NCBI RefSeq assembly: GCF_003807585.1
Contig: NZ_RMBX01000012.1
Coordinates: 62,001-126,000 of the forward strand
From: Chitinophaga barathri
Lineage (GTDB): Bacteria > Bacteroidota > Bacteroidia > Chitinophagales > Chitinophagaceae
Direction of reading: 5' to 3'
Length of the DNA: 64,000 bases
Positions 34,145 through 42,240 of this stretch are shown here, piece by piece. Position numbers and translations under genes: made by a program. Every line of letters starts with the position of its first letter. The stretch's first letter is position 1. The notes beneath the pieces were generated by a model. It saw only the letters and a list, made by a program, of their open reading frames with translations. It did not search any database and was not told the origin of the DNA.

Positions 34145-34777
34145 TTATAACAGACCTTCCATGGCTTTACTGAGCTGTTCCTTAAGTTCATTAACAGCAT
34201 TGGTGAAATCATCGTCACTTCTGTCATATGCACTTTTTTTCATAAATTTCTCTAAGGGGTAATTTCTAATATCAGGAGCGCTTTGAAAGCTTTTCCTGGC
34301 ACCTGTATATGAAACTATTTTATTTTTGCTTAACTCCATTCCTGCATGTATGTATTCATTTACAACAAAGTCGCTAAACACATATCTGTATTTACTATCT
34401 TCTACATATAGCTTGAAGGAAAAGGTCAATGTAAAGTAATTGTATTTTCTATACTTAAAGTTGACAAACCCATCTCCGAATATTTTTCCTTCATCCAAAT
34501 CAGTAACTAAAATTGGCTTCTCAATGATTATTCCATCATAAATTCCCTTCTCTTTGGTTTTAATATTAGCAGGTCTATCAAAATGTTGAAGGGCAATAAA
34601 TTGATTAGCTCTTTTGAAAAGTTTTTCCTTAGAAGTGTTGCTTAGGGTAATAACACTATCATAGGTTACTTTACTTGTTTTAGGGTCTATAGGATACCCA
34701 TATTTATTTTGGGAGTATGCTACTACGCCAATTAATAAAAAAATACTTGTGAAGAAATGCTTTAGAAATAACCGCAT
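34145..34777 (-). CDS. DUF4468-like exported protein
   Basis: A 210-residue exported protein. A signal peptide (about 1-22, ending VVAYSQ) is followed by a domain matching DUF4468 in layout: SNTSKEKLFKRANQFIALQ, then GIIIEKPILVTD, then FTLTFSFKLYVEDSKYRYVFSDFVV. The family is Bacteroidota-specific with a presumed TBP-like fold and unknown role. It is AT-rich, convergent with the preceding accessory genes and has no obvious partner. Confidence 0.75.
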   Translation of the reverse strand: MRLFLKHFFTSIFLLIGVVAYSQNKYGYPIDPKTSKVTYDSVITLSNTSKEKLFKRANQFIALQHFDRPANIKTKEKGIYDGIIIEKPILVTDLDEGKIFGDGFVNFKYRKYNYFTLTFSFKLYVEDSKYRYVFSDFVVNEYIHAGMELSKNKIVSYTGARKSFQSAPDIRNYPLEKFMKKSAYDRSDDDFTNAVNELKEQLSKAMEGLL

Positions 34778-35226
34778 AGGGATAATATTTTAAAGGTTGT
34801 ATAGTATATGCAAATGTATAAAAATATATTTATCATATTTTTATGGCTAAATTCAATGACACCAAGATGTATGTGCATTAAGGTCCAGTACTTATACTAG
34901 TGTTTTGTTTTTTCAATTCTTCCAGAGCTTTTGAAGCTGAAGAATAGGAAAGGAAAGTTTTTACTTCCCTGCTCACAATCCTGATTTTTATATCAAAATT
35001 CCTTTATCTAAATAATGATTTTGCAAATGAATATAAGAGGGACATCACAAGGAAAGAGTTTTTTTGCCTGAAATCACTGGAAGTAATGAAATCTGCCTAC
35101 CTGAAAACCAGTATTTTTCCCAATTACTTCCCCTGAAAGCCTTTACGCACTTACTCAGGCATTATCTTTGAAAAGCAGAGACCATGTTTACCCAAACATT
35201 CTAACCAAATTAAACACCTGACTACA
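34778..35226. other. 449-bp gap with coding relic and promoter
   Basis: No intact gene is present. From about 34949 to 35136 one plus frame reads as protein (NDFANEYKRDITRKEFF, then CLKSLEVMKSAYLK) and ends in TGA, but has no start codon and an upstream stop. It looks like the tail of a decayed gene. A promoter element for the next gene lies at 35163-35170. Confidence 0.45.
35163..35170 (+). promoter_or_regulatory. -7 promoter element of lipoprotein gene
   Basis: TATCTTTG is an exact TAnnTTTG match 56 bases before the ATG at 35227. No clear TTG -33 partner is seen. Confidence 0.55.
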
Positions 35227-35913
35227 ATGAAAATGCGGCATTCCTTTGTGTTGTTAGCGGCCACCGTGTGTATGGCCCTTACTTTTGACGCCTGTAAAAA
35301 AGGCGGTTCTAATGATGATGATAATAAACCTACTGAACAGCCTGGAAAAATACCCGGGATGGGTGAAACTGCCGGGACGCCGGAAGGCGAACAGTATGTA
35401 TTGCCCGCTGGTATTACACTCAGCGGCACTATTGTAGGCGACTATTGTGATACCACCTACCAGGTAGGCAGTGGTGAATTCGCCGCTGTTTGCGTCGGCT
35501 TGCTCAACAGCAAAACCAAAGACACTACGATTATTTTACCGGCAGGTCTTGTTATTCTGTCTACCAATGCTGAATACCAGCACGGTGTTGTTGTACAGGA
35601 AGCGCGCATACTGCTGAAGGCTAAAAAGATCACAAGGGTAGGCCTGGGCGCTTATTGTATCAATTCCCACAAAAGCCCCAGTTCGTATTCTGTAACTTAC
35701 ACGCTGGGGCCTGTTTCCAGCAGCCCGCTGATGAAAGAACTGATCGGATTGCTGCGGAACAAAAAAACAAGTAAGTCCGAATTTGCGAATGAGGATCTAT
35801 ACCAGGAGGCTTCGTCTAACATTCAGGGCCTGGTATGGGGCATTACGGATGACATGGGCAGCGCGGACCCTGCTGTGCGGCAAATATACCTGGATAAGAT
35901 CCCGAACAAATAG
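35227..35913 (+). CDS. secreted lipoprotein, unknown function
   Basis: A 228-residue protein with an N-terminal signal and a Cys followed by KKGG (TFDACKKG), likely lipidated although the residues before Cys are not a strict lipobox. An Asp/Asn-rich linker leads to a beta-rich domain with two Cys (DYCDTT and AVCVG), and later GAYCINSHKSP. I do not recognise the family. The gene is monocistronic, with a good -7 element upstream and a terminator at 35936-35970. Base composition returns here to that of the chromosome. Confidence 0.7.
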   Translation: MKMRHSFVLLAATVCMALTFDACKKGGSNDDDNKPTEQPGKIPGMGETAGTPEGEQYVLPAGITLSGTIVGDYCDTTYQVGSGEFAAVCVGLLNSKTKDTTIILPAGLVILSTNAEYQHGVVVQEARILLKAKKITRVGLGAYCINSHKSPSSYSVTYTLGPVSSSPLMKELIGLLRNKKTSKSEFANEDLYQEASSNIQGLVWGITDDMGSADPAVRQIYLDKIPNK

Positions 35914-35935
35914 TTTTCTTCATAGACCATCATAC

Positions 35936-35970
35936 AACCCCGGTAAGCTCGTCTTTCCGGGGTTTTTGTT
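35936..35970 (+). terminator. intrinsic terminator
   Basis: AACCCCGG (35936-35943) pairs with CCGGGGTT (35957-35964), followed by TTTGTTTT. Confidence 0.8.
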
Positions 35971-35984
35971 TTAACTTCCGTAAC

Positions 35985-36344
35985 ATGAAACCGGTAATAC
36001 ATATCAAACGGGTGTATGAAACGCCTGCTGAAGAAGACGGGTTCCGTGTGCTGGTGGACAGGCTGTGGCCGCGCGGGCTGAAAAAAGAAGAAGCCGCGGT
36101 GGATGAATGGGCCAAAGATCTCGCCCCGACTAATGAACTGCGGAAGTGGTTCGGGCATGACCCTGCTTTATGGGCGGAGTTTCAAAAGAAATATAAAGCG
36201 GAACTGAAGAACAATAAAGCGGTAGAGGATTTTGTCACCGCACACGGGCATACAAAACGGATCACCCTCATCTATTCCGCAAAAGACACCGAGCATAACC
36301 AGGCCGTGGTGTTACAGGATTATCTTTCGCACCTGTTCAAATAA
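35985..36344 (+). CDS. DUF488 family protein
   Basis: A 119-residue cytosolic protein with the DUF488 hallmarks: IKRVYETP, then RVLVDRLWPRGLKKEEAAVDEWAKDLAPTNELRKWFGHDP at about 20-60, and TLIYSAKDTEHNQAVVL near the end. The family is widespread and of unknown function. Length is typical. It stands alone between two terminator-like hairpins and is not obviously tied to the locus that follows on the other strand. Confidence 0.9.
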   Translation: MKPVIHIKRVYETPAEEDGFRVLVDRLWPRGLKKEEAAVDEWAKDLAPTNELRKWFGHDPALWAEFQKKYKAELKNNKAVEDFVTAHGHTKRITLIYSAKDTEHNQAVVLQDYLSHLFK

Positions 36345-36419
36345 AAAGCAGGCGCCCGCCAGTAGCCATGGGGGCAGCCTGCTGCTGCTTGTTTTTGATA
36401 AAACCGCACTGTCTATCGT

Positions 36420-36767
36420 CTATGAGAGCGGGGCATAATATGTACAATAGCCGTTTTCCTCCACAGGGCCTTTGAACAGGGAGCAGCTGCCGCAGCTTTC
36501 TTTTTCCCCGGGAGGGAGGTATAATTTGCAGTTGCCGCATTTGCTGTCTACAATCGGCGTTTCTTCCACGTAACCCAGTTTCTGCCGCTTTTCTTTTTCT
36601 TCCGCACTGATGCCGGAGAGGTCCTTGCAGGATGCAGGCTGTTTGGTTTCTCCCGTATCGTTTGCCGGTTTTTTCCCATTACCGCATCCGCTGATGAGAA
36701 AAATACCGCCGAATAACATGCCGCTCATGCCGAGCGCGTTCCTGATAAAATCTCTGCGCGTATTCAT
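36420..36767 (-). CDS. high-potential iron-sulfur protein, Tat lipoprotein
   Basis: A 115-residue exported electron carrier. The N terminus has a twin-arginine motif (TRRDFIRN) and then a lipobox (LISGC, Cys28), so it is probably exported folded and anchored. The C-terminal domain has the HiPIP cysteine pattern: Cys77-x2-Cys80, then Cys92/Cys95 in CGSC, and Cys108 in NGYC, ligating a 4Fe-4S cluster. It starts 6 bases after the stop of the propeller dehydrogenase-like gene, so the two are co-expressed, and it may accept electrons from that protein. Confidence 0.88.
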   Translation of the reverse strand: MNTRRDFIRNALGMSGMLFGGIFLISGCGNGKKPANDTGETKQPASCKDLSGISAEEKEKRQKLGYVEETPIVDSKCGNCKLYLPPGEKESCGSCSLFKGPVEENGYCTYYAPLS

Positions 36768-36773
36768 GTTCGT

Positions 36774-38912
36774 TTATTTTGTCGTTGAAACCAGGGTTTT
36801 CAGCTCTGCAACCGTTTGTGAAGTCACATTTTTCAGTTTGGGACGGAATGCCTTTAATGCCGCCTTAAGCGCGGGCGAACTGCCTACGGATCTTTCCATG
36901 CCTCCCAGCAGGCCTTTCACGGCAAACGACTGCCTGTTATTGATCTGCATGCTCTCATGCTCCAGCAGCCCAAAGTATTGCGCCACCTGCTTCGCGTCAT
37001 TCCGCGATCCGATGATGTATGACAGGTCATGTATGAAATCGTTGCCGATCTTCAGGGTATCCTTGCCTACGCTGTTCTTAAGCAGGAGGTCCAGCATAAC
37101 GGGCGCGGACCCTGCTTCTGAACTGAGCACGGCCATCTGCATGTATTTGTTATCTCCATACCGGGCAAGCGCCTGCACAAATGCATGCTGTACCTGGTTG
37201 TTGTTAAACTGGCCCAGGCTCAGCGTCACCTGCATAGTCAGTTTGGCGGGACTATTCTTTACCAGCGCCGCCAGGTCCGGCAGGCAGGCGGGATAAGCTT
37301 CAGCGAGTATCGCGGCATGTTCCTGCACATTGGCGGAGCTGTCTGCCAGGGCTTTTTTAACGATGGAAACATCCAGCGCATCGAGCGCTTCCAGCACATA
37401 AAGCGCATGTAAACGGGCGCGCGGGTCGGCGTTGCCCAGCATCAGTTTCAGCGCGGGGATAACGGATTTGTCCTGGCGCTCTACCAGCAGGCGGTGGGCT
37501 TGTTGCGCATACCATTGATTGGGATGTGCAAAGAGCTGTACGAGGCTGTCCGAAGAAGTTTTACTGAGTTTGGGAGAAACGTTTTTGTAGGTGCCGTTTG
37601 CCGGCATTACCCGGTAGATGCGGCCTTTGTCCGAACCTTCATAGAAGTCCATGTCCGCTTTCAGGTCGTCAGGGATGGATACGGGCGTTTCGATATGCTG
37701 GCGGTAATAGTCGAGTATATATAGGTAGCCGTCAGGGCCGGTGGTGAAGTTGACCGGGCGGAACCAGCTGTCTTTTGAGTAGATGAATTCGCGTTTGGTC
37801 TCAGCATCCGCGCGTTTGGCGGTGAAGTGTACGCTGTCTTTGGAAGACATGAGGATATCCCTGTGCACAAGATTGCCCGCTACTTCACCGGTGAATATGT
37901 TGCCGTAGAATTCTGCCGGTAATGCATCACCATTGTAAAAAGTGCCGCCTGAAGCACCGGTAAAATGACCTCTCTCGTACTCCACGCGTTTCAGTTTTTT
38001 CTCCTGGAACTCCGCATTCCTTCTTTTTGTTCTTTCCGCTCTCCAGTAAGGTGTGGCGGATTCCTGGAACATGATAGGCTCGTGGTCCGAAATATTCCGG
38101 ATAGCGCGTGCGGAAGGCAGGTGTGTATGCCTGTGCGTGTAACGCCAGGGCATCATGATCTGCTGGATGTGAATGGAGTTTTCAGTCACAAAACGGTTCC
38201 GGTAATCGTCCAGGGCCTGCCCGAACTGCCCGGGGCCGGTCTCCGGTTCAAACAGCCCGCGATCCAATCTGAACCTGAAATCAGCACCTTTTACGGACAG
38301 GGGTTTGGCATCGGGTTTATCACGGAAAGTGATATTGCCGTCCTGCCCGCGGTTATTGGCATAGATCCAGTTGTCCACGCCAAAACGGAGATTGGTGATC
38401 TGTGTTTCCGGGTTGTCTTTAAAAAATCCGCTGAACAGCACTTCGCGCGTATCGGCCACAAAATCGCCGGTAGTGTCTTTCAGGTATAATATCTCCGGAG
38501 CGGCGGTAACGAGCAGGCCGCCTTTCCAGGGGAGAATGCTGGTGCCTTCCGATAATTTGTCCGCAAACACAATAGCGGTATCTGCTTTACCGTCCCCGTT
38601 GGTGTCACGGAGTACCCGGATATGTCCTTTTTCTTTACCGGGAGCGGGTTTGTCCGGGTAGTCGGACATTACCACCACATAACAATTCCCGTCTTCATCA
38701 AACTCCATGGTCACTGGGTCTGTTACCAGCGGTTCTGCTGCAAACAGCTCAACTTTTAATCCTTCAACGACCTGGAGACTTTTTAACGCTTCGTCAGGAG
38801 AGAGGGGGCCGGGATATTTTTCTTTGTTCCCGCAACCGCCGGAAGTGAGTACAGCTACAGGCAAAAGCAAGCCCGTGCATAGTTTGAGGACATTCCGCAT
38901 AGTTGGTAGCAT
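36774..38912 (-). CDS. PVC-type sorbosone-dehydrogenase-like propeller/HEAT lipoprotein
   Basis: From ATG 38912 the product is 712 residues (ATG 38900 is an alternative; the longer open frame to 38975 is unlikely). A signal peptide with lipobox TSGGC is followed by a beta-propeller (MEFDEDGNCYVV, GLLVTAAPEILYLKDTTGDFVADTREVL, DNWIYANNRGQDG, GPDGYLYILDYYR) and then HEAT-like repeats to the end. Relatives (membrane-bound dehydrogenase, L-sorbosone dehydrogenase type) often end in a cytochrome c domain with CxxCH; none is present. The HiPIP gene downstream may replace it. Two LacI-type operator copies lie upstream. Confidence 0.82.
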   Translation of the reverse strand: MLPTMRNVLKLCTGLLLPVAVLTSGGCGNKEKYPGPLSPDEALKSLQVVEGLKVELFAAEPLVTDPVTMEFDEDGNCYVVVMSDYPDKPAPGKEKGHIRVLRDTNGDGKADTAIVFADKLSEGTSILPWKGGLLVTAAPEILYLKDTTGDFVADTREVLFSGFFKDNPETQITNLRFGVDNWIYANNRGQDGNITFRDKPDAKPLSVKGADFRFRLDRGLFEPETGPGQFGQALDDYRNRFVTENSIHIQQIMMPWRYTHRHTHLPSARAIRNISDHEPIMFQESATPYWRAERTKRRNAEFQEKKLKRVEYERGHFTGASGGTFYNGDALPAEFYGNIFTGEVAGNLVHRDILMSSKDSVHFTAKRADAETKREFIYSKDSWFRPVNFTTGPDGYLYILDYYRQHIETPVSIPDDLKADMDFYEGSDKGRIYRVMPANGTYKNVSPKLSKTSSDSLVQLFAHPNQWYAQQAHRLLVERQDKSVIPALKLMLGNADPRARLHALYVLEALDALDVSIVKKALADSSANVQEHAAILAEAYPACLPDLAALVKNSPAKLTMQVTLSLGQFNNNQVQHAFVQALARYGDNKYMQMAVLSSEAGSAPVMLDLLLKNSVGKDTLKIGNDFIHDLSYIIGSRNDAKQVAQYFGLLEHESMQINNRQSFAVKGLLGGMERSVGSSPALKAALKAFRPKLKNVTSQTVAELKTLVSTTK

Positions 38913-38958
38913 ATTTAAACCTGATTGATAAAATAGACGTATTGTGAATTGACCAGTT

Positions 38959-38976
38959 TCCGGTAACGTACACAAT
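38959..38976. promoter_or_regulatory. LacI-type operator, half-conserved
   Basis: TCCGGTAAC-GTACACAAT: the left half equals that of the perfect palindrome at 56605-56622; the right half diverges. It is 47 bases upstream of the propeller gene start. Confidence 0.6.
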
Positions 38977-39052
38977 ATTGCATATTATTTCTGATATTCT
39001 ATAGTGAGCTGAAGAAAAATATTAGAAGTGGCAACGTCCTTTTGACACATTT

Positions 39053-39070
39053 ACCGGTAACGTACACATT
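39053..39070. promoter_or_regulatory. LacI-type operator, half-conserved
   Basis: ACCGGTAAC-GTACACATT: the left half is perfect. It shares a 15-mer with the copy at 38959-38976. Confidence 0.6.
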
Positions 39071-39331
39071 TTGTGATGGCGTCAGCCCGGATAATTTTGG
39101 AAATTCTTTTCTGGCCTGGAAACAACAGTGCAGAACGTACTTTTTACAAACCTTTTTAATGTTATGTAACCCTTTATTAATAAGCATTACAGCCAATATT
39201 TGGCCAACTGTAAAAATAACAGGATTTGAAATTTCATTCCGGGGTATTGACCATTATTTCTGACGCTATTTTCCCGGGTCACCGAAAAAAAAGTTGAAGA
39301 AAATTACCAGCCATTCGAAATTATTACTATT

Positions 39332-39349
39332 TTCGGGTACGTTACCGAT
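39332..39349. promoter_or_regulatory. LacI-type operator, degenerate
   Basis: TTCGGGTAC-GTTACCGAT: the right half is 7-8 of 9 identical to the consensus, the left half weaker. It lies 83 bases before the first DegT gene. Confidence 0.5.
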
Positions 39350-39431
39350 CAACCAAAGACAACAGTCGGATATTACGCCGTCTGGCTCCACACTCGTATC
39401 TTATATATTATCAACGTATAAACATCATTCA

Positions 39432-40796
39432 ATGGGTCACTCTTCAAGAAGGAAGTTCCTCCGCCAAAGCTCATTAGGGGCCGCGGGCTACTTATTCGCC
39501 TCCGGACTTGTAAACAGCTCATTTGCCTCATCTTCCGTATTCTCCCCGTCCCGTACTCCCGCCATTCTCGGAGGACAGCCGCTCTTCAACGAGACCAGCT
39601 GGGTGAAATGGCCCATGTGGGTACAGTCGGAAGATGAAAAAACGCTGATAGAAAGCGTACGGAGCGGAGTCTGGTCAAGGGCTAAACTGGTGGATGAATT
39701 TGAAAACAAGTGGGCCGCCGCCATTGGCGTGAAAAGATGCCTCACCGTAGTGAACGGCACCAATGCGCTCATTACCGCTATTAATCAGCTGGACATTGGC
39801 GCGGGCGACGAAGTGATCACGACCCCTTATACCTTTATCGCTTCCGTGCAGGCCATCCTGGCAAACAACGCCATGCCGGTGTTTGCGGACATCGATCCGG
39901 CTACCTACCAGATAGACCCTGACAAGATTGAAAGCAAGATCACCAAAAAAACCAAAGCCATTCTGGTGGTACACATCCTGGGCCTGCCCGCGGATATGGA
40001 CCGCATCATGGCCGTCGCGAAGAAACACAATCTCATCGTGATCGAAGACGCCTGCCAGGCGCATCTCGCGGTGTATGATCATAAAGTGGTGGGCTCCATC
40101 GGCAGGACCGGCTGCTTCAGCTTCCAGAATTCAAAAAACCTGCCCATCGGCGAAGGCGGCGCCATCGTATCCAATGATGACAAGTTTATCGACAATTGTT
40201 TTGCTGCGCACAACCTGGGTTACGCTTACGGCACCTCCACCGGGGCTGTAGCGGGAGACAGTTTCATGCGGGCATCCAAGATCAGGCTTACGGAATATGC
40301 GGCCGCCATTGGCCTTGCGCAGCTGAAACGCCTGGAAGACCAGACGAATACCCGGCACGAAAACGCAGCCTATCTCAGTTCCCTGATCAAAGACATAGAC
40401 GGCGTCAAACCGATCAAACTCTACGATAAAGTGACACGCGGAGCGTATCATCTCTACTCCTTCCGCTACAATCCGGAAGGGTTCAAAGGCATGAGCAGGA
40501 CAAAATTCCTGGATGCATTGAGAAAAGAAGGAGTGCCCTGCTCCGGCGGATACAAGGTGATGCATACGCAGGAGTTCATGCGCGAAACATTCAATTCGCG
40601 GGTGTACAAGGGTTTTTACTCCAAAAAAATGCTGGATTTTGAAGATTACAAACAACGCAACAACTGCCCGGAAAACGCCGCCCTTTGCAACGATGCGGTA
40701 TGGATGACGCAGAACGTGCTGCTGGGCTCCCGGAAAGACATGGAAGGCATTGCTGAAGCCATCAGGAACATCAGCAAAAATGCCGGTAAGATCTAA
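39432..40796 (+). CDS. exported (Tat) DegT/DnrJ/EryC1/StrS aminotransferase
   Basis: From ATG 39432 the product is 454 residues; the earlier frame from 39294 is discarded because this start begins a classic twin-arginine signal (SSRRKFLRQS). The rest is a PLP-dependent sugar or cyclitol aminotransferase: GTNAL at 109-113, IEDACQAH at 204-211 (Asp206) and the PLP lysine Lys235 in FQNSKNLPIGEGG. The DegT family normally transaminates keto-sugars in the cytosol; export of a folded PLP enzyme is unusual. It heads a four-gene unit with a propeller, a ceramidase-like hydrolase and a barrel lipoprotein. The similar 53669 gene suggests duplication. Confidence 0.9.
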   Translation: MGHSSRRKFLRQSSLGAAGYLFASGLVNSSFASSSVFSPSRTPAILGGQPLFNETSWVKWPMWVQSEDEKTLIESVRSGVWSRAKLVDEFENKWAAAIGVKRCLTVVNGTNALITAINQLDIGAGDEVITTPYTFIASVQAILANNAMPVFADIDPATYQIDPDKIESKITKKTKAILVVHILGLPADMDRIMAVAKKHNLIVIEDACQAHLAVYDHKVVGSIGRTGCFSFQNSKNLPIGEGGAIVSNDDKFIDNCFAAHNLGYAYGTSTGAVAGDSFMRASKIRLTEYAAAIGLAQLKRLEDQTNTRHENAAYLSSLIKDIDGVKPIKLYDKVTRGAYHLYSFRYNPEGFKGMSRTKFLDALRKEGVPCSGGYKVMHTQEFMRETFNSRVYKGFYSKKMLDFEDYKQRNNCPENAALCNDAVWMTQNVLLGSRKDMEGIAEAIRNISKNAGKI

Positions 40797-40822
40797 AAAA
40801 ATTATAGTCGAATAACATATTC

Positions 40823-42160
40823 ATGCAAGTAGAAAAGCAAGGTGAGCAGACCATTCTGGAGACATATACACCACACACGGAGAAACTGATAGCAAAAACT
40901 TTTGATTCCGGCTTTGAGCTGGCCCACGATTCTTACAACGCCATTACAGTGGCCAGCGACGGCAGGGTTTATTATGTATTGTCTTCGGACAAACACGATG
41001 TGGCAGGAAGGATGTACTCGTACGACCCGCGCGCCAACAGCATAAAGCTGCTGGGCGATCTTACGGAGATATGCGGGGAAAAAGGGAAAAATTATATCTC
41101 GCAGGGCAAGAGCCATGTGGAGTTCTTTGAAAGAAAAGGCAAACTGTATTTCTCCACGCACGTGGGATATTACGAGTTGATTGACGGGATGGACCGCCTG
41201 CCGGTGAACGCGCCGGAAGGGTACAAACTGTACAGCGGCGGGCACATCCTGGCTTATGATATGAAAACGGGCGCATTTGAAGATCTCGGGATACTTCCGG
41301 GTGGTGAAGGAGCCGTATCGATGACGATGGATGTGGAAAGAGGAAATATTTTCTGCATCTCCTGGCCGCTGGGCAATTTTATCGCCTTCAACGTGGATAC
41401 GCGGGAGATGGAAGGCTTTGGGCCTACAGCGGGCCGTGGCGAAGGCGGTACGCCGGGGAAAGATTTCCGTTCGCTCTGCCGTTCGCTTTTTGTAGACCGG
41501 CGTACAGGCACGGTGTATTTCTCTACCTCCGCGGGCGATATCTATTCGTATGCTCCCGGTGATAAAAAGTTAGGGAAACTGGAGGATGTGAACCTGCGCA
41601 TTGACTATTTCGGGAAATATACGCCGGAGCAGCCTGGCAGCATGGGATACAACTGGCGGAAAATATGCTGGCACGAAGAAGATGAAGTGGCATACGGCGT
41701 TCACGGGAATTCCGGGTATCTCTTCAAATTCGATCCTGCGGCGCAGAAAATAGAGTTGATTGAAAGGATCACCTCAAGCCTTTCCCGGAAAAGCGGGATG
41801 TTCGACCAGTTCAGCTACGGCTACCTTGGTTTCCAGCTGGGACCTGACAATGAAACGGTTTATTATCTCACCGGCGGCCCGATCTACATCAACGGCAAAC
41901 GCCTCGGCGGGCTGGACGAGATCGGGAAAGGAGCGGCAAAAGGGCTGGAGAACCTGCACCTGGTCACCTATCACATCCCGACAGGCGCCTACAGGGACCA
42001 TGGCCCGATCTTTTATGAAAACGGCGACCGGCCTTTGTACGTGAACTCGATAGCGGTAGCCGCTGATGGGACCGTTTACACGCTGGCAAGAATAGAACGG
42101 AACGGCAGAACGATCACAGACCTGATCCGCATTCCTAACCCGTTTGCAAAGCAGGTGTAA
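40823..42160 (+). CDS. beta-propeller protein, unknown
   Basis: A 445-residue protein made of repeated four-strand blades (ITVASDGRVYYVLSSDKHDVAG; HILAYDMKTGAFEDLG; GTVYFSTSAGDIYSYAPGDKK; GTVYTLARIE). This suggests a seven-bladed propeller with no catalytic motif that I recognise. Unlike its neighbours it has no visible signal peptide, so it is cytosolic unless the true start or export route is missed. It follows the first DegT gene by 26 bases and precedes the ceramidase-like gene. It might be a lyase or hydrolase of the oligogalacturonide-lyase-like propeller group, but this is a guess. Confidence 0.7.
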   Translation: MQVEKQGEQTILETYTPHTEKLIAKTFDSGFELAHDSYNAITVASDGRVYYVLSSDKHDVAGRMYSYDPRANSIKLLGDLTEICGEKGKNYISQGKSHVEFFERKGKLYFSTHVGYYELIDGMDRLPVNAPEGYKLYSGGHILAYDMKTGAFEDLGILPGGEGAVSMTMDVERGNIFCISWPLGNFIAFNVDTREMEGFGPTAGRGEGGTPGKDFRSLCRSLFVDRRTGTVYFSTSAGDIYSYAPGDKKLGKLEDVNLRIDYFGKYTPEQPGSMGYNWRKICWHEEDEVAYGVHGNSGYLFKFDPAAQKIELIERITSSLSRKSGMFDQFSYGYLGFQLGPDNETVYYLTGGPIYINGKRLGGLDEIGKGAAKGLENLHLVTYHIPTGAYRDHGPIFYENGDRPLYVNSIAVAADGTVYTLARIERNGRTITDLIRIPNPFAKQV

Positions 42161-42240
42161 AAATGAAAGAGCGCCGGGTATAAAAAATGTGAATGCTAAA
42201 AGCCCGGATACATTTCCTGGCAGGATTTAAATCAAAACGG

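Larger units (their letters stand above)
38913..39431. other. 519-bp divergent control region
   Basis: The region lies between the divergent propeller/HiPIP unit and the first DegT operon and has no convincing gene. It contains three operator-like sequences (38959, 39053 and 39332). Two share the identical 15-mer CCGGTAACGTACACA, 94 bases apart, a spacing close to nine helical turns that would suit repressor looping. Confidence 0.65.

Noticed and set aside
39294..39431. 46-residue extension of the first DegT protein
   Set aside because: It begins with TTG, runs over an operator-like site and precedes a perfect Tat signal at ATG 39432.
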